A stretch of 7,430 nucleotides of DNA from Microbacteriaceae bacterium (GTDB taxonomy: Bacteria; Actinomycetota; Actinomycetes; Actinomycetales; Microbacteriaceae). A program made the translations under genes and the position numbers. Positions 1 to 5,767 of this stretch are shown here, in pieces. Location: NCBI GenBank assembly GCA_030840185.1, contig JAUZFY010000154.1, forward strand, positions 1-7,430, read 5' to 3'. Each line of letters opens with the position of its first letter. Positions within the stretch are counted from its first letter, which is position 1. A model generated the notes under the pieces. That model saw only the letters and a program-made list of their open reading frames with translations, was not told the DNA's origin and did not search any database.

Positions 1-707
1 GTGAAGATCTCACGCAGCGTCGGGCCCTCGTCAAGGACCTCGCCGTCGACCATCCGGAGCCGATTGTCGTGTCCGGGCAGCAGACTGATCGAACTGTCGG
101 CGGTCAGGATCGCGCGAACCGTATCGATGCTGCGCTGGCTCGCGGCGAGATCCATCGACAGGTCGGGAACACCGGTGAATAGCTCGACCCGGTTCTTTAC
201 CGAGTCGCCGGAGAGGAGGACGCCGCCATCGGTGGTCGCGACGCGGAACGCGATGTGACCGGGCGTGTGCCCTGGTGTCGGGAACCAAGAGATGCCCGGA
301 AAGAGTTCTCCGCCTTCGTCCATGCCGGTGAGGAAGTTCTTCGGCTGGTCTGACGCGGCGACATAGTCAAGGTACGGCTTCGAGAGGAAGACCGCGTCTG
401 GCTCGGGGTGGTTCGTCGCCCAGTCGTACTCCACCTGGTGCACGGTCACCGTCGCCTCGGGGAACATTGCGATGTTGCCGACGTGGTCCCAGTGTAGGTG
501 GGTCAGGAGAACGTCCGTCACGTCGGCCGCGGTGAGGCCGAGTTCCGCGAGATTGGCCCGCACCATCCCTCCGTGCGCCGGCGATCCGGTATCGACGATC
601 ACGACACGGTCCTCGGTGCGGAACAGGTTCACGCTGCTCCAGCCGAAGCCACCGTGGAATGCGCTCTTGATCGGAAATCCGTGAGCGAGGGGATGGGCGT
701 CATACAT
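1..707 (-). CDS. MBL-fold metallo-hydrolase (3' end cut by window edge)
   Basis: This is a metallo-beta-lactamase-fold hydrolase, a family of two-metal enzymes that hydrolyse lactones, thioesters, phosphodiesters and similar bonds. I translated 235 residues without a stop before the window ends, so the C-terminus is missing. The metal ligands are visible in order: H70-x-H72-x-D74-H75 (THLHWDH), H147 in a TPGHTPGH segment, D168 in SGDS and H213 in LLPGHD. There is no signal peptide, so it should act in the cytoplasm. The ATG at 707 follows AAGGAG with 7 nt spacing. It lies 81 nt downstream of the dehydrogenase gene on the same strand with no clear terminator between them, so the two may form an operon. 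The motif order resembles quorum-type lactonases and other small MBL hydrolases. Given the neighbour, a lactonase role is attractive, but the substrate is inferred and not shown by the sequence. Confidence 0.88.
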   Translation of the reverse strand, partial: MYDAHPLAHGFPIKSAFHGGFGWSSVNLFRTEDRVVIVDTGSPAHGGMVRANLAELGLTAADVTDVLLTHLHWDHVGNIAMFPEATVTVHQVEYDWATNHPEPDAVFLSKPYLDYVAASDQPKNFLTGMDEGGELFPGISWFPTPGHTPGHIAFRVATTDGGVLLSGDSVKNRVELFTGVPDLSMDLAASQRSIDTVRAILTADSSISLLPGHDNRLRMVDGEVLDEGPTLREIF

Positions 708-788
708 CGAAATACTCCTTGAGGTTCTAGTTTGTGGCGTCGGGGGAAAACGCGGGGGCCTGCCGGCGGCTCAGATGTGCGCCAGACC

Positions 789-1565
789 TCACCAGAGGCC
801 TCCGGTGTAGTCGGGATCGACGTATCCCCCACCCTGGTACTCCGGCGGGGTCTGCCCGGCGAACTGATCGGCAAACGACTCGGCATTGTCGAGAGGCTGC
901 CAACCAAGTGCCTTAATCCCGGCTTCGTTCTCCCACCAATTTCGCGTATTGGCCGAGACGCCGTAGACGATCTGGTAGCCGACGCCCGGCGCCTCGATTG
1001 CTCGCTGCACCAGCGAGATTGCGTCGCGGTGGCTGAGCCAGGTGCTCAGCTGTCGCACGTCGTCCGGTGCCTCTCGGAAGCTCCCGATGCGCAGGTTCAC
1101 CACCTCGAGGCCCCACTTGTCGTGGTACAGGCGACCGAGGGTTTCGCCGAAGGCTTTGGACACTCCGTAATACGAGTCCGGCCGGGGGAGAACCTCGTTG
1201 TCGATCTTCGTATCCGACGGGTAGAAGCCGATCGCGTGATTTGAACTCGCGAAGATGACGCGACGCACGTTCGCACGTCGGGCAGCCTCGAACAGGTTGT
1301 ACGTGCCGACGATGTTGTTCTCGAGGATCAGCGGGAACGAACGTTCGTCGGCGATGCCACCAAGGTGAACGATCGTGTCGACGTCGCTGCAGAGCTCGGT
1401 GAGAAGATCGAGGTTTGAGAGGTCACCGACGAACTCGGTCTCGCCGGTCAGCAGTTCGGTTCCCGGCTCCATGACCAACAGGCGAACCTCAGGGTATCGG
1501 CCTTCGAGGCCGGCACGGAGGACCGTGCCAACCCGTCCCGCGCCCCCTGTGTACATGACTGCCAT
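789..1565 (-). CDS. Uronate-dehydrogenase-like NAD-dependent SDR
   Basis: A 258-residue extended short-chain dehydrogenase/reductase. The Rossmann glycine motif GGAGRVG is at residues 7-13, D48 follows the third strand, and the active site shows S107-S108-N109-H110 and Y133-x-x-x-K137 (YGVSK). The segments HLGGI, ASSNHAIGFYP, RIGS (159-162) and R171-QLSTW, the length, and the C-terminal GWQP/DNAESF block match what I remember of Agrobacterium uronate dehydrogenase. That enzyme oxidises glucuronate or galacturonate with NAD to an aldarolactone. The Arg that binds the substrate carboxylate appears retained (R171), while the serine after HLGGI is alanine here (A72), so substrate preference may differ. 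The TTG at 1613 would add 16 residues; I prefer the ATG at 1565, which has GGGAG 6 nt upstream and begins directly at the first beta strand. It is divergent from the symporter and kinase genes, suggesting a sugar or sugar-acid oxidation step. Confidence 0.85.
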   Translation of the reverse strand: MAVMYTGGAGRVGTVLRAGLEGRYPEVRLLVMEPGTELLTGETEFVGDLSNLDLLTELCSDVDTIVHLGGIADERSFPLILENNIVGTYNLFEAARRANVRRVIFASSNHAIGFYPSDTKIDNEVLPRPDSYYGVSKAFGETLGRLYHDKWGLEVVNLRIGSFREAPDDVRQLSTWLSHRDAISLVQRAIEAPGVGYQIVYGVSANTRNWWENEAGIKALGWQPLDNAESFADQFAGQTPPEYQGGGYVDPDYTGGLW

Positions 1566-1571
1566 CCCGCA

Positions 1572-1576
1572 CTCCC
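1572..1576 (-). promoter_or_regulatory. Ribosome binding site setting the SDR start
   Basis: Read on the minus strand this is GGGAG within AAGGGAG, six bases before the ATG at 1565. No comparable site precedes the TTG at 1613, so it supports the shorter protein. Confidence 0.7.
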
Positions 1577-1603
1577 TTGTCTCGTGGTGGCGGCTGGCGA
1601 CAT

Positions 1604-1613
1604 TTGCCGGCAA
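1604..1613. repeat. Short perfect palindrome in SDR leader
   Basis: TTGCCGGCAA is a perfect 10-bp palindrome lying in the probable untranslated leader of the SDR gene, downstream of the putative minus-strand promoter. It may be a protein site or chance; there is no spacer for a hairpin loop. Confidence 0.25.
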
Positions 1614-1620
1614 GCCGCTT

Positions 1621-1666
1621 TAGTATTGGTCGCCATACTATTTGCAACCTCGCGAAACTATACTAT
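1621..1666. promoter_or_regulatory. Operator-like palindrome in divergent promoter region
   Basis: The 202-bp gap between the divergent SDR and symporter genes holds TAGTAT-N8-ATACTA at 1621-1640 (TAGTATTGGTCGCCATACTA), and a further ATACTAT at 1660-1666 repeats 1635-1641 exactly 25 bp away. The half-site resembles those of FadR-subfamily GntR regulators as I remember them. On the plus strand TATACT (1659-1664) could be a -10 box for the symporter, without a convincing -35. On the minus strand TTGCAA (1647-1642), a 16-bp spacer and TACTAA (1625-1620) could serve the SDR gene. The palindrome overlaps the latter, as a shared repressor site would. The repeats are visible; the promoter assignment and the regulator class are inferences. 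No regulator gene lies in the window. Confidence 0.5.
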
Positions 1667-1767
1667 GCTCGTCGACAGAACTCCCGGGCTCAACGGAATC
1701 CGGTTTACGCGGTCGTGGCAGTAGGGCCCCCGCACAGGCAATCAAAGGCGATCTGAAAGGCGCAATG

Positions 1768-3141
1768 ATGCACGAATCAGCAGTATCCACACCAACAACC
1801 ATCTCGAGGGCAGAGCTGCGACGAGTCGGTTGGGGTAGCTTCATTGGAACCGCGATCGAGTGGTACGACTTCTTCGTCTTCAGCGCCGCATCGGCACTGG
1901 TCTTCGGCCCCCTCTTCTTCCCGGGGGCATCCCCGATTGTGGGCGTGCTCTCGGCGTTCGCGGTCTTTGGAACGGGATTTGTCGCGCGCCCATTCGGCGC
2001 GATCTTCTTCGGATACCTCGGCGACAAGATCGGGCGAAAGAAGACGCTGATCACAACGCTCCTCATGATGGGGGCCGGCACGTTCATCGTCGGCTGCTTG
2101 CCAACGGCCGGACAGATCGGCATTCTGGCACCCATCCTCCTCGTCGTCTGCCGACTGCTGCAAGGGTTCGCCACCGGCGGAGAATGGGGCGGCGCGACCC
2201 TGGTTGCGATCGAATTCGCCCCCGACGGCAAGCGAGGAAAGTACGGTACCTTCCCGCAGCTCGGAAACGGCACGGGTATCGCGCTGTCGACAGCGGCGTT
2301 CGCGCTCGCCTCCACCCTGCCGCAACAGCAGTTCATCACCTGGGGCTGGCGAGTACCGTTCTTCGTCAGCGTGGCTCTGATCGTCATCGGACTCATCATT
2401 CGCAAGCAGATCGGCGAGACGCCGAGCTTCACCAAGATGCAGGAAAACAACGAGATCGTGAAGAACCCGTTGGTGAACCTGTTCCGTAATGACTTCAAGT
2501 CCGTTCTTCGCGTGATCGGCATCAAGCTCATCGAGGGTGTGTTCGCGATCATCTGCTTCACCTTCGTCGTCGCATTCGCGACCGGTCAGCTGCACGTCGA
2601 TCGCACTTCCGTCCTGATCGGTTCCTCGATCGCCGCGGTTCTCAGTGTCCCCGCGCAGTACCTGTTCGGATCGCTCTCCGACCGTGTAGGCCGGCGCCCC
2701 GTCTTGATCTTCGGCATCTCGTTCCTCATCGCGTTCGCATTCCCGTTCTTCTGGCTCATCCAGACGGCGAACCCGGTCCTCATCTCGCTGGCCCTGATCA
2801 TCGGGTTCTGCGTCGGCTACTCGGCGATGTACTCGGTACACACCTCCTACTTCGCCGAAATGTTCCCCCCGAGCACGCGGTACAGTGCGCTCGCAGTCTC
2901 GACGAACATCGGCTCCGTGATCTCCAGCGGTCCGGCGTCACTCATCGCGGGTGCGCTCGTTGCGGCAGCAGGCGGGTCCGCCTGGATGGTCTCCATCTAC
3001 ATCATCGTGGTCGCCGTGATCTCGCTGCTCAGCGCGATCTTCGCCCCCGAGACTGCCATGAGCCCGCTTCGCGGCGAGGGCGTCAAGATCGAGGAGACTG
3101 AACTCTCGGCAAAGTCGAGGGTGGCCCAGCCAGCGAAGTAG
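1768..3141 (+). CDS. MFS transporter, metabolite:H+ symporter (MHS) family
   Basis: A 457-residue proton-coupled major facilitator of the metabolite:H+ symporter type (relatives: ShiA, KgtP, ProP, CitA), predicted in the cytoplasmic membrane with about 12 helices. Family marks are the first-helix signature IEWYDFFVF (30-38), the loop 2-3 motif ending GYLGDKIGRKK (82-92), LLQGFATGGEWGGA (130-143), WGWRVPFF (192-199) and the second-half copy GSLSDRVGRRP (301-311). The open frame runs upstream to 1642, but those 42 residues are polar and Gly/Arg-rich and cross the promoter region. AAAGG at 1756-1760 lies 7 nt before the ATG at 1768 and 4 nt before the adjacent ATG at 1765, so I chose 1768; 1765 would add one Met. 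With otnK and otnC downstream on the same strand, the substrate is probably a small hydroxy- or sugar acid such as a tetronate. The exact substrate cannot be read from the sequence. Confidence 0.88.
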   Translation: MHESAVSTPTTISRAELRRVGWGSFIGTAIEWYDFFVFSAASALVFGPLFFPGASPIVGVLSAFAVFGTGFVARPFGAIFFGYLGDKIGRKKTLITTLLMMGAGTFIVGCLPTAGQIGILAPILLVVCRLLQGFATGGEWGGATLVAIEFAPDGKRGKYGTFPQLGNGTGIALSTAAFALASTLPQQQFITWGWRVPFFVSVALIVIGLIIRKQIGETPSFTKMQENNEIVKNPLVNLFRNDFKSVLRVIGIKLIEGVFAIICFTFVVAFATGQLHVDRTSVLIGSSIAAVLSVPAQYLFGSLSDRVGRRPVLIFGISFLIAFAFPFFWLIQTANPVLISLALIIGFCVGYSAMYSVHTSYFAEMFPPSTRYSALAVSTNIGSVISSGPASLIAGALVAAAGGSAWMVSIYIIVVAVISLLSAIFAPETAMSPLRGEGVKIEETELSAKSRVAQPAK

Positions 3142-3154
3142 ATCCCAAACCGGA

Positions 3155-3185
3155 GTGAAGCTTCGCGGATACAGTGAAGCTTCGC
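3155..3185 (+). repeat. Direct repeat that folds as a 12-bp hairpin between symporter and otnK
   Basis: GTGAAGCTTCGC occurs at 3155-3166 and again at 3174-3185 (13 bp identical including the preceding A, 19-bp period). Each copy is almost self-complementary around GAAGCTTC, so the two copies can also pair with each other as a 12-bp RNA stem with two G-U pairs and a 7-nt loop, GGATACA. No U-tract follows (CGACACATTG), so a classic intrinsic terminator is unlikely. A stability or processing hairpin between cistrons, a weak attenuator, or a tandem protein-binding site are the alternatives. Confidence 0.6.
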
Positions 3186-3194
3186 CGACACATT

Positions 3195-3212
3195 GATTGA
3201 ACAGATTCAATC
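3195..3212. promoter_or_regulatory. Inverted repeat next to the otnK ribosome site
   Basis: GATTGAA-CAGA-TTCAATC is a perfect 7-bp inverted repeat with a 4-nt spacer, ending one base before the Shine-Dalgarno sequence of otnK. It could be an operator for a local regulator, or a small RNA hairpin that affects ribosome access. Neither role is proven by the sequence. Confidence 0.5.
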
Positions 3213-3213
3213 G

Positions 3214-3218
3214 GGAGG
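3214..3218 (+). promoter_or_regulatory. otnK: Ribosome binding site setting the otnK start
   Basis: GGAGG, seven bases before the ATG at 3226. The upstream in-frame TTG at 3193 lacks such a site and lies inside the inverted-repeat region, so the ATG is preferred. Confidence 0.8.
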
Positions 3219-3225
3219 ACCAACC

Positions 3226-4479
3226 ATGCCCTTATGGGGTTGCATAGCCGACGATTTCACCGGAGCGACCGACCTGGCGACGAACTTTGTCTCCCAGGGG
3301 TTCCGCACAACTGTGATCTTCGGTGCTCCCGACCCCGCCCGATCGGACACGCCTGACGCGTCTGACGTGGATGTGGTCGTGGTTGCCCTCAAGACACGCA
3401 CTGCTCGGGTCGAGCAGGCCGTCGACGAGAGCCTGCGGTCGCTTCGGTACCTCGAGTCGATCGGCGCGGAACGCATTTACGTGAAGTACTGCTCGACCTT
3501 CGACTCGACGCCAGCGGGCAACATCGGTCCGGTAGTCGACGCGGTGATGGCCGAACTCGGCGAGGCCATCACGGTGGTCGTTCCGTCCTTCCCGAAGGCG
3601 GCGCGGACTGTATACCAGGGACACCTCTTTGTCGGGAGCGACCTGCTCAGCGAGAGCTCGATGCGCAATCATCCGCTCACGCCGATGCTGGACTCGAGTG
3701 TTCCGCGGTTGCTCTCGGCGCAGACGGTCAACAAGGTGGGGTTGGTTCCGCTCGACGTCGTTCGCGCGGGGTCCGTCGCCGTGCGCGATCGCGTCGCGCA
3801 GAGCGACGAGCGCACGCTTTTCGTCGTCGACGCGATTACCGAGCTCGACCTCGCCACGATCGCCGAGGCGACGAGCGGCCTACGTGTGGTCACCGGCGGC
3901 TCGGGACTCGCAATGGGGTACCTGCACGACGCGGGATCCGCCGACGCTAGGGACATCCCGACCGCCGGCGGATACCGCGCAACCCTGTGTGGCAGCGCGT
4001 CGCAGCAGACACGCGCCCAGGTGGCCCACGCGAAACTGACCGTGCCCTGGCGCAAGCTCGACTTGCCTGCCCTGCGTGCTGGCTTCGAGGCGGAGGTTGC
4101 CTCGTTGCTCGATTGGGCGACAGGCGTATATGAGGCGCAGGCGGATGCGACGCCACTGTTCTACTCCGTCGACTCGCTCGCCGATACGCAGAATGTACCG
4201 GCCGGCACCAGCGAGCTCGTGGAACAGGCACTTGCCGCGATCGCGGCCGGACTCGTGCGGCTCGGTGCTCGTCGCCTCATCGTCGCGGGCGGCGAGACGT
4301 CGGGTCGAGTGGTGTCCGAGCTCGGCATCGAACGCATCACGATCGGCACCGCGATTGCTCCTGGTGTCGCCTGGAGTGCCGGCAGCACCGCCGACGGCGT
4401 GGCCGTGAACGTCGCCCTCAAGTCGGGCAACTTCGGAGCGGAAGACATGTTCACCTCTGCTTGGTCACTTCTCGCATGA
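3226..4479 (+). CDS. otnK: Four-carbon acid sugar kinase (DUF1537), probable 3-oxo-tetronate kinase
   Basis: A 417-residue DUF1537 kinase of typical length. Characterised OtnK enzymes phosphorylate 3-oxo-tetronate with ATP to 3-oxo-tetronate 4-phosphate in L-threonate and D-erythronate breakdown. The N-terminal substrate domain begins with the hallmark IADDFTGATDLA (7-18) and carries KYCSTFDSTPAGNIGPV (87-103). The C-terminal nucleotide domain shows VAGGETSGRVV (353-363) and LKSGNFG (398-404). It is cytosolic, with no signal peptide or membrane helix. The ATG at 3226 follows GGAGG; a TTG 11 codons upstream is rejected. The stop overlaps the start of otnC (ATGA), a strong sign of coupled translation and joint function. 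Relatives in this family include the D-threonate kinase DtnK, which works with a PdxA2-type dehydrogenase. An OtnC neighbour instead of PdxA2 favours the 3-oxo-tetronate activity. Acidic sugar kinase function is fairly sure; the precise substrate is inferred. Confidence 0.87.
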   Translation: MPLWGCIADDFTGATDLATNFVSQGFRTTVIFGAPDPARSDTPDASDVDVVVVALKTRTARVEQAVDESLRSLRYLESIGAERIYVKYCSTFDSTPAGNIGPVVDAVMAELGEAITVVVPSFPKAARTVYQGHLFVGSDLLSESSMRNHPLTPMLDSSVPRLLSAQTVNKVGLVPLDVVRAGSVAVRDRVAQSDERTLFVVDAITELDLATIAEATSGLRVVTGGSGLAMGYLHDAGSADARDIPTAGGYRATLCGSASQQTRAQVAHAKLTVPWRKLDLPALRAGFEAEVASLLDWATGVYEAQADATPLFYSVDSLADTQNVPAGTSELVEQALAAIAAGLVRLGARRLIVAGGETSGRVVSELGIERITIGTAIAPGVAWSAGSTADGVAVNVALKSGNFGAEDMFTSAWSLLA

Positions 4480-5129
4480 CCGGCGTCGACGACCTCGTCG
4501 CGGCTGGACGCCGACTCGCTGCGCTCGGACTCAGCCCCGGGTCATCCGGCAATCTCAGCGTTCGCGTCGGCGATGCCATCGTGATGTCTCCGACCGGCAG
4601 CGATCTCGCCGCCCTCGACGCGGAACAGCTGTCGGTGCTCGACTTCGACGGCAACCTTCTCAGCGGACCAAAGGCGTCGAAGGAATACCCCTTCCACCGT
4701 GCCATGTATCGCCGCAGCGAGGAGACGCACGCGATTGTGCACTTGCATTCGACCCACGCTGTCGGGGTGTCGTGCCTCGAGCCGTGGAGCGCCATGAGCG
4801 CAATCCCGCCAATCACGCCCTACTTTGTCATGCGCGTTGGCCAGACTCCGCTCATTCCCTACGCCGCACCGGGTGATTCATCGCAGGCGGCAGTCATTGA
4901 GAATCTTGGCTTCCCGTTCGGCGCGGTTCTCCTGCAAAACCACGGCTCGATCACGTCGGGCTCGACAATGGGCACCGCTGTGGAAGCCGCGATTGAACTG
5001 GAAGAAGCGTGCAAGCTGCTCCTGCTGCTCGGCACAAAGCCCGCACGGTACCTGACCAGCGGGGAAGCGCTCGCGCTCGCGTCCACATACTCATCCTCGT
5101 GGACGGCCGCGGACGACGGTGCTCGCTAG
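4476..5129 (+). CDS. otnC: Class II aldolase-family protein, probable 3-oxo-tetronate 4-phosphate decarboxylase
   Basis: A 217-residue cytosolic class II aldolase/adducin-fold enzyme. OtnC proteins decarboxylate 3-oxo-tetronate 4-phosphate to dihydroxyacetone phosphate, the last step of threonate and erythronate use. The phosphate-binding GSSGNLSVR (22-30) and SPTGSDL (38-44) motifs are present. The catalytic acid is E70 in SKEYPFH, and the metal-binding histidines are H89 and H91 (HLHS) and H156 (QNHG). The start is the ATG at 4476, which overlaps the otnK stop, so translation is probably coupled and no separate ribosome site is needed. A TTG five codons upstream is less likely. Other family members are L-fuculose-phosphate and L-ribulose-phosphate enzymes; the kinase partner is what points to OtnC. 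A possible promoter for the next gene overlaps its stop codon. Confidence 0.83.
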   Translation: MTGVDDLVAAGRRLAALGLSPGSSGNLSVRVGDAIVMSPTGSDLAALDAEQLSVLDFDGNLLSGPKASKEYPFHRAMYRRSEETHAIVHLHSTHAVGVSCLEPWSAMSAIPPITPYFVMRVGQTPLIPYAAPGDSSQAAVIENLGFPFGAVLLQNHGSITSGSTMGTAVEAAIELEEACKLLLLLGTKPARYLTSGEALALASTYSSSWTAADDGAR

Positions 5130-5141
5130 GATCTAGGCGTG
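5127..5141 (+). promoter_or_regulatory. Candidate leaderless promoter for the ChrB-like gene
   Basis: TAGGAT (5127-5132), which contains the TAG stop of otnC, fits the actinobacterial TANNNT -10 box and sits six bases before the GTG at 5139. A transcript from it would start at or beside the first base of the start codon. A clear -35 is missing. The same bases include AGGA with 6 nt spacing to GTG, so it may instead be a ribosome site for read-through from otnC. Confidence 0.45.
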
Positions 5142-5711
5142 ACCGAAGAGCCCGTTGACGAAGACCAAGCGCGAGAATCTCCGCAGAACTGGCTCGTTCT
5201 GATCTACCGGATCCCGTCCGAACCAACACGACTCCGGGCAACCGTATGGCGCCGGCTGAAGGCACTCGGCGCCGTTTACCTGCAGAACTCCGTGGCTGCG
5301 CTCCCGACCGGTAGCGCGAACGAGCGCGCTCTTCGCAAGCTCCGCCACGAAATCCTCCAGATGTCCGGGACGGCGATCCTGATGTCCAGCTCCGTGCTGG
5401 TCGGCGAGTCCAATGTGCTCGAGACCTTCCTGACGGCACGCTCGGAGGAATACGAAGAGATAGTGGACCGTTGCCAGGGATTTCTCGGTGAACTCGAGAA
5501 GGAGTACGAGAAGTCGCACTTCACCTACGCGGAGCTCGAGGAGAATGAGGTCGACTACACCAAACTGGTGAACTGGCTCGAGAAGGTCAGAGCCCGCGAT
5601 CAGTTCGGTGCACCCGGCGCATCCGAGGCTCAGGCGGCCCTACTTCAGTGCGAGCACGCGCTGGAGGCGTACGCCTCCCGTGTCTACGCGGAGGAACCCG
5701 AGGGCCACTAG
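5139..5711 (+). CDS. ChrB N-terminal-domain protein (short form)
   Basis: A 190-residue soluble protein matching the N-terminal domain of the chromate resistance regulator ChrB. I recognise NWLVLIYRIPSEPTRLRATV with WRRLKALGAVYLQNSVAALP after it (about 17-56), then the EYEEI/CQGFL segment (about 104-116) and FTYAELEENE (about 128-137). Full ChrB is about 300 residues and has a C-terminal half that is absent here. Split or N-terminal-only forms are known in actinobacteria, as I remember from Arthrobacter. There is no chrA chromate pump in the window, so a chromate role is not supported by context. The GTG at 5139 starts 9 nt after the otnC stop, so it may be the last gene of the operon or run from its own leaderless promoter. 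No helix-turn-helix is obvious to me. Its function, possibly regulatory, is unknown. Confidence 0.8.
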   Translation: MTEEPVDEDQARESPQNWLVLIYRIPSEPTRLRATVWRRLKALGAVYLQNSVAALPTGSANERALRKLRHEILQMSGTAILMSSSVLVGESNVLETFLTARSEEYEEIVDRCQGFLGELEKEYEKSHFTYAELEENEVDYTKLVNWLEKVRARDQFGAPGASEAQAALLQCEHALEAYASRVYAEEPEGH

Positions 5712-5767
5712 GTCTGCTGCCCGCACGGGGCTGGTTGCAACCAATCGCGCGGCGCGACATGCCCGCT
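5712..5767. other. Convergent intergenic gap with stacked palindromes
   Basis: This 56-bp gap lies between two converging stop codons. It holds a small GCCC-N5-GGGC stem (5719-5731), the perfect 12-bp palindrome TGGTTGCAACCA (5732-5743) and TCGCGC-G-GCGCGA (5745-5757). The symmetry would work on both strands, as expected of a shared bidirectional terminator, but there is no T-tract on either side, so I am unsure. Confidence 0.35.

Noticed and set aside
708..788. Terminator or promoter between the SDR and MBL genes
   Set aside because: I looked on the minus strand and found only short GC-rich partial repeats, no stem with a T-tract and no convincing -10/-35 pair; only the AAGGAG ribosome site is clear.
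732..1244. Plus-strand 170-codon frame across the SDR gene
   Set aside because: It is a shadow of the SDR gene, whose cofactor and catalytic motifs are clear on the minus strand.
1642..1767. N-terminal extension of the symporter to 1642
   Set aside because: The added 42 residues are polar, precede the usual MHS N-terminus, cover the promoter-like region, and the extended start has no ribosome site, unlike the ATG pair at 1765/1768.
1638..2841. Long minus-strand open frames of 307 and 354 codons opposite the symporter gene
   Set aside because: They are antisense to a well-recognised MFS protein, have low-complexity charged or Ser/Pro/Arg-rich translations, and show no family motif; high-GC codon bias opens such frames.
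3155..3185. Intrinsic terminator between the symporter and otnK
   Set aside because: The stem is strong but no T-run follows it, and the next genes share strand and pathway.
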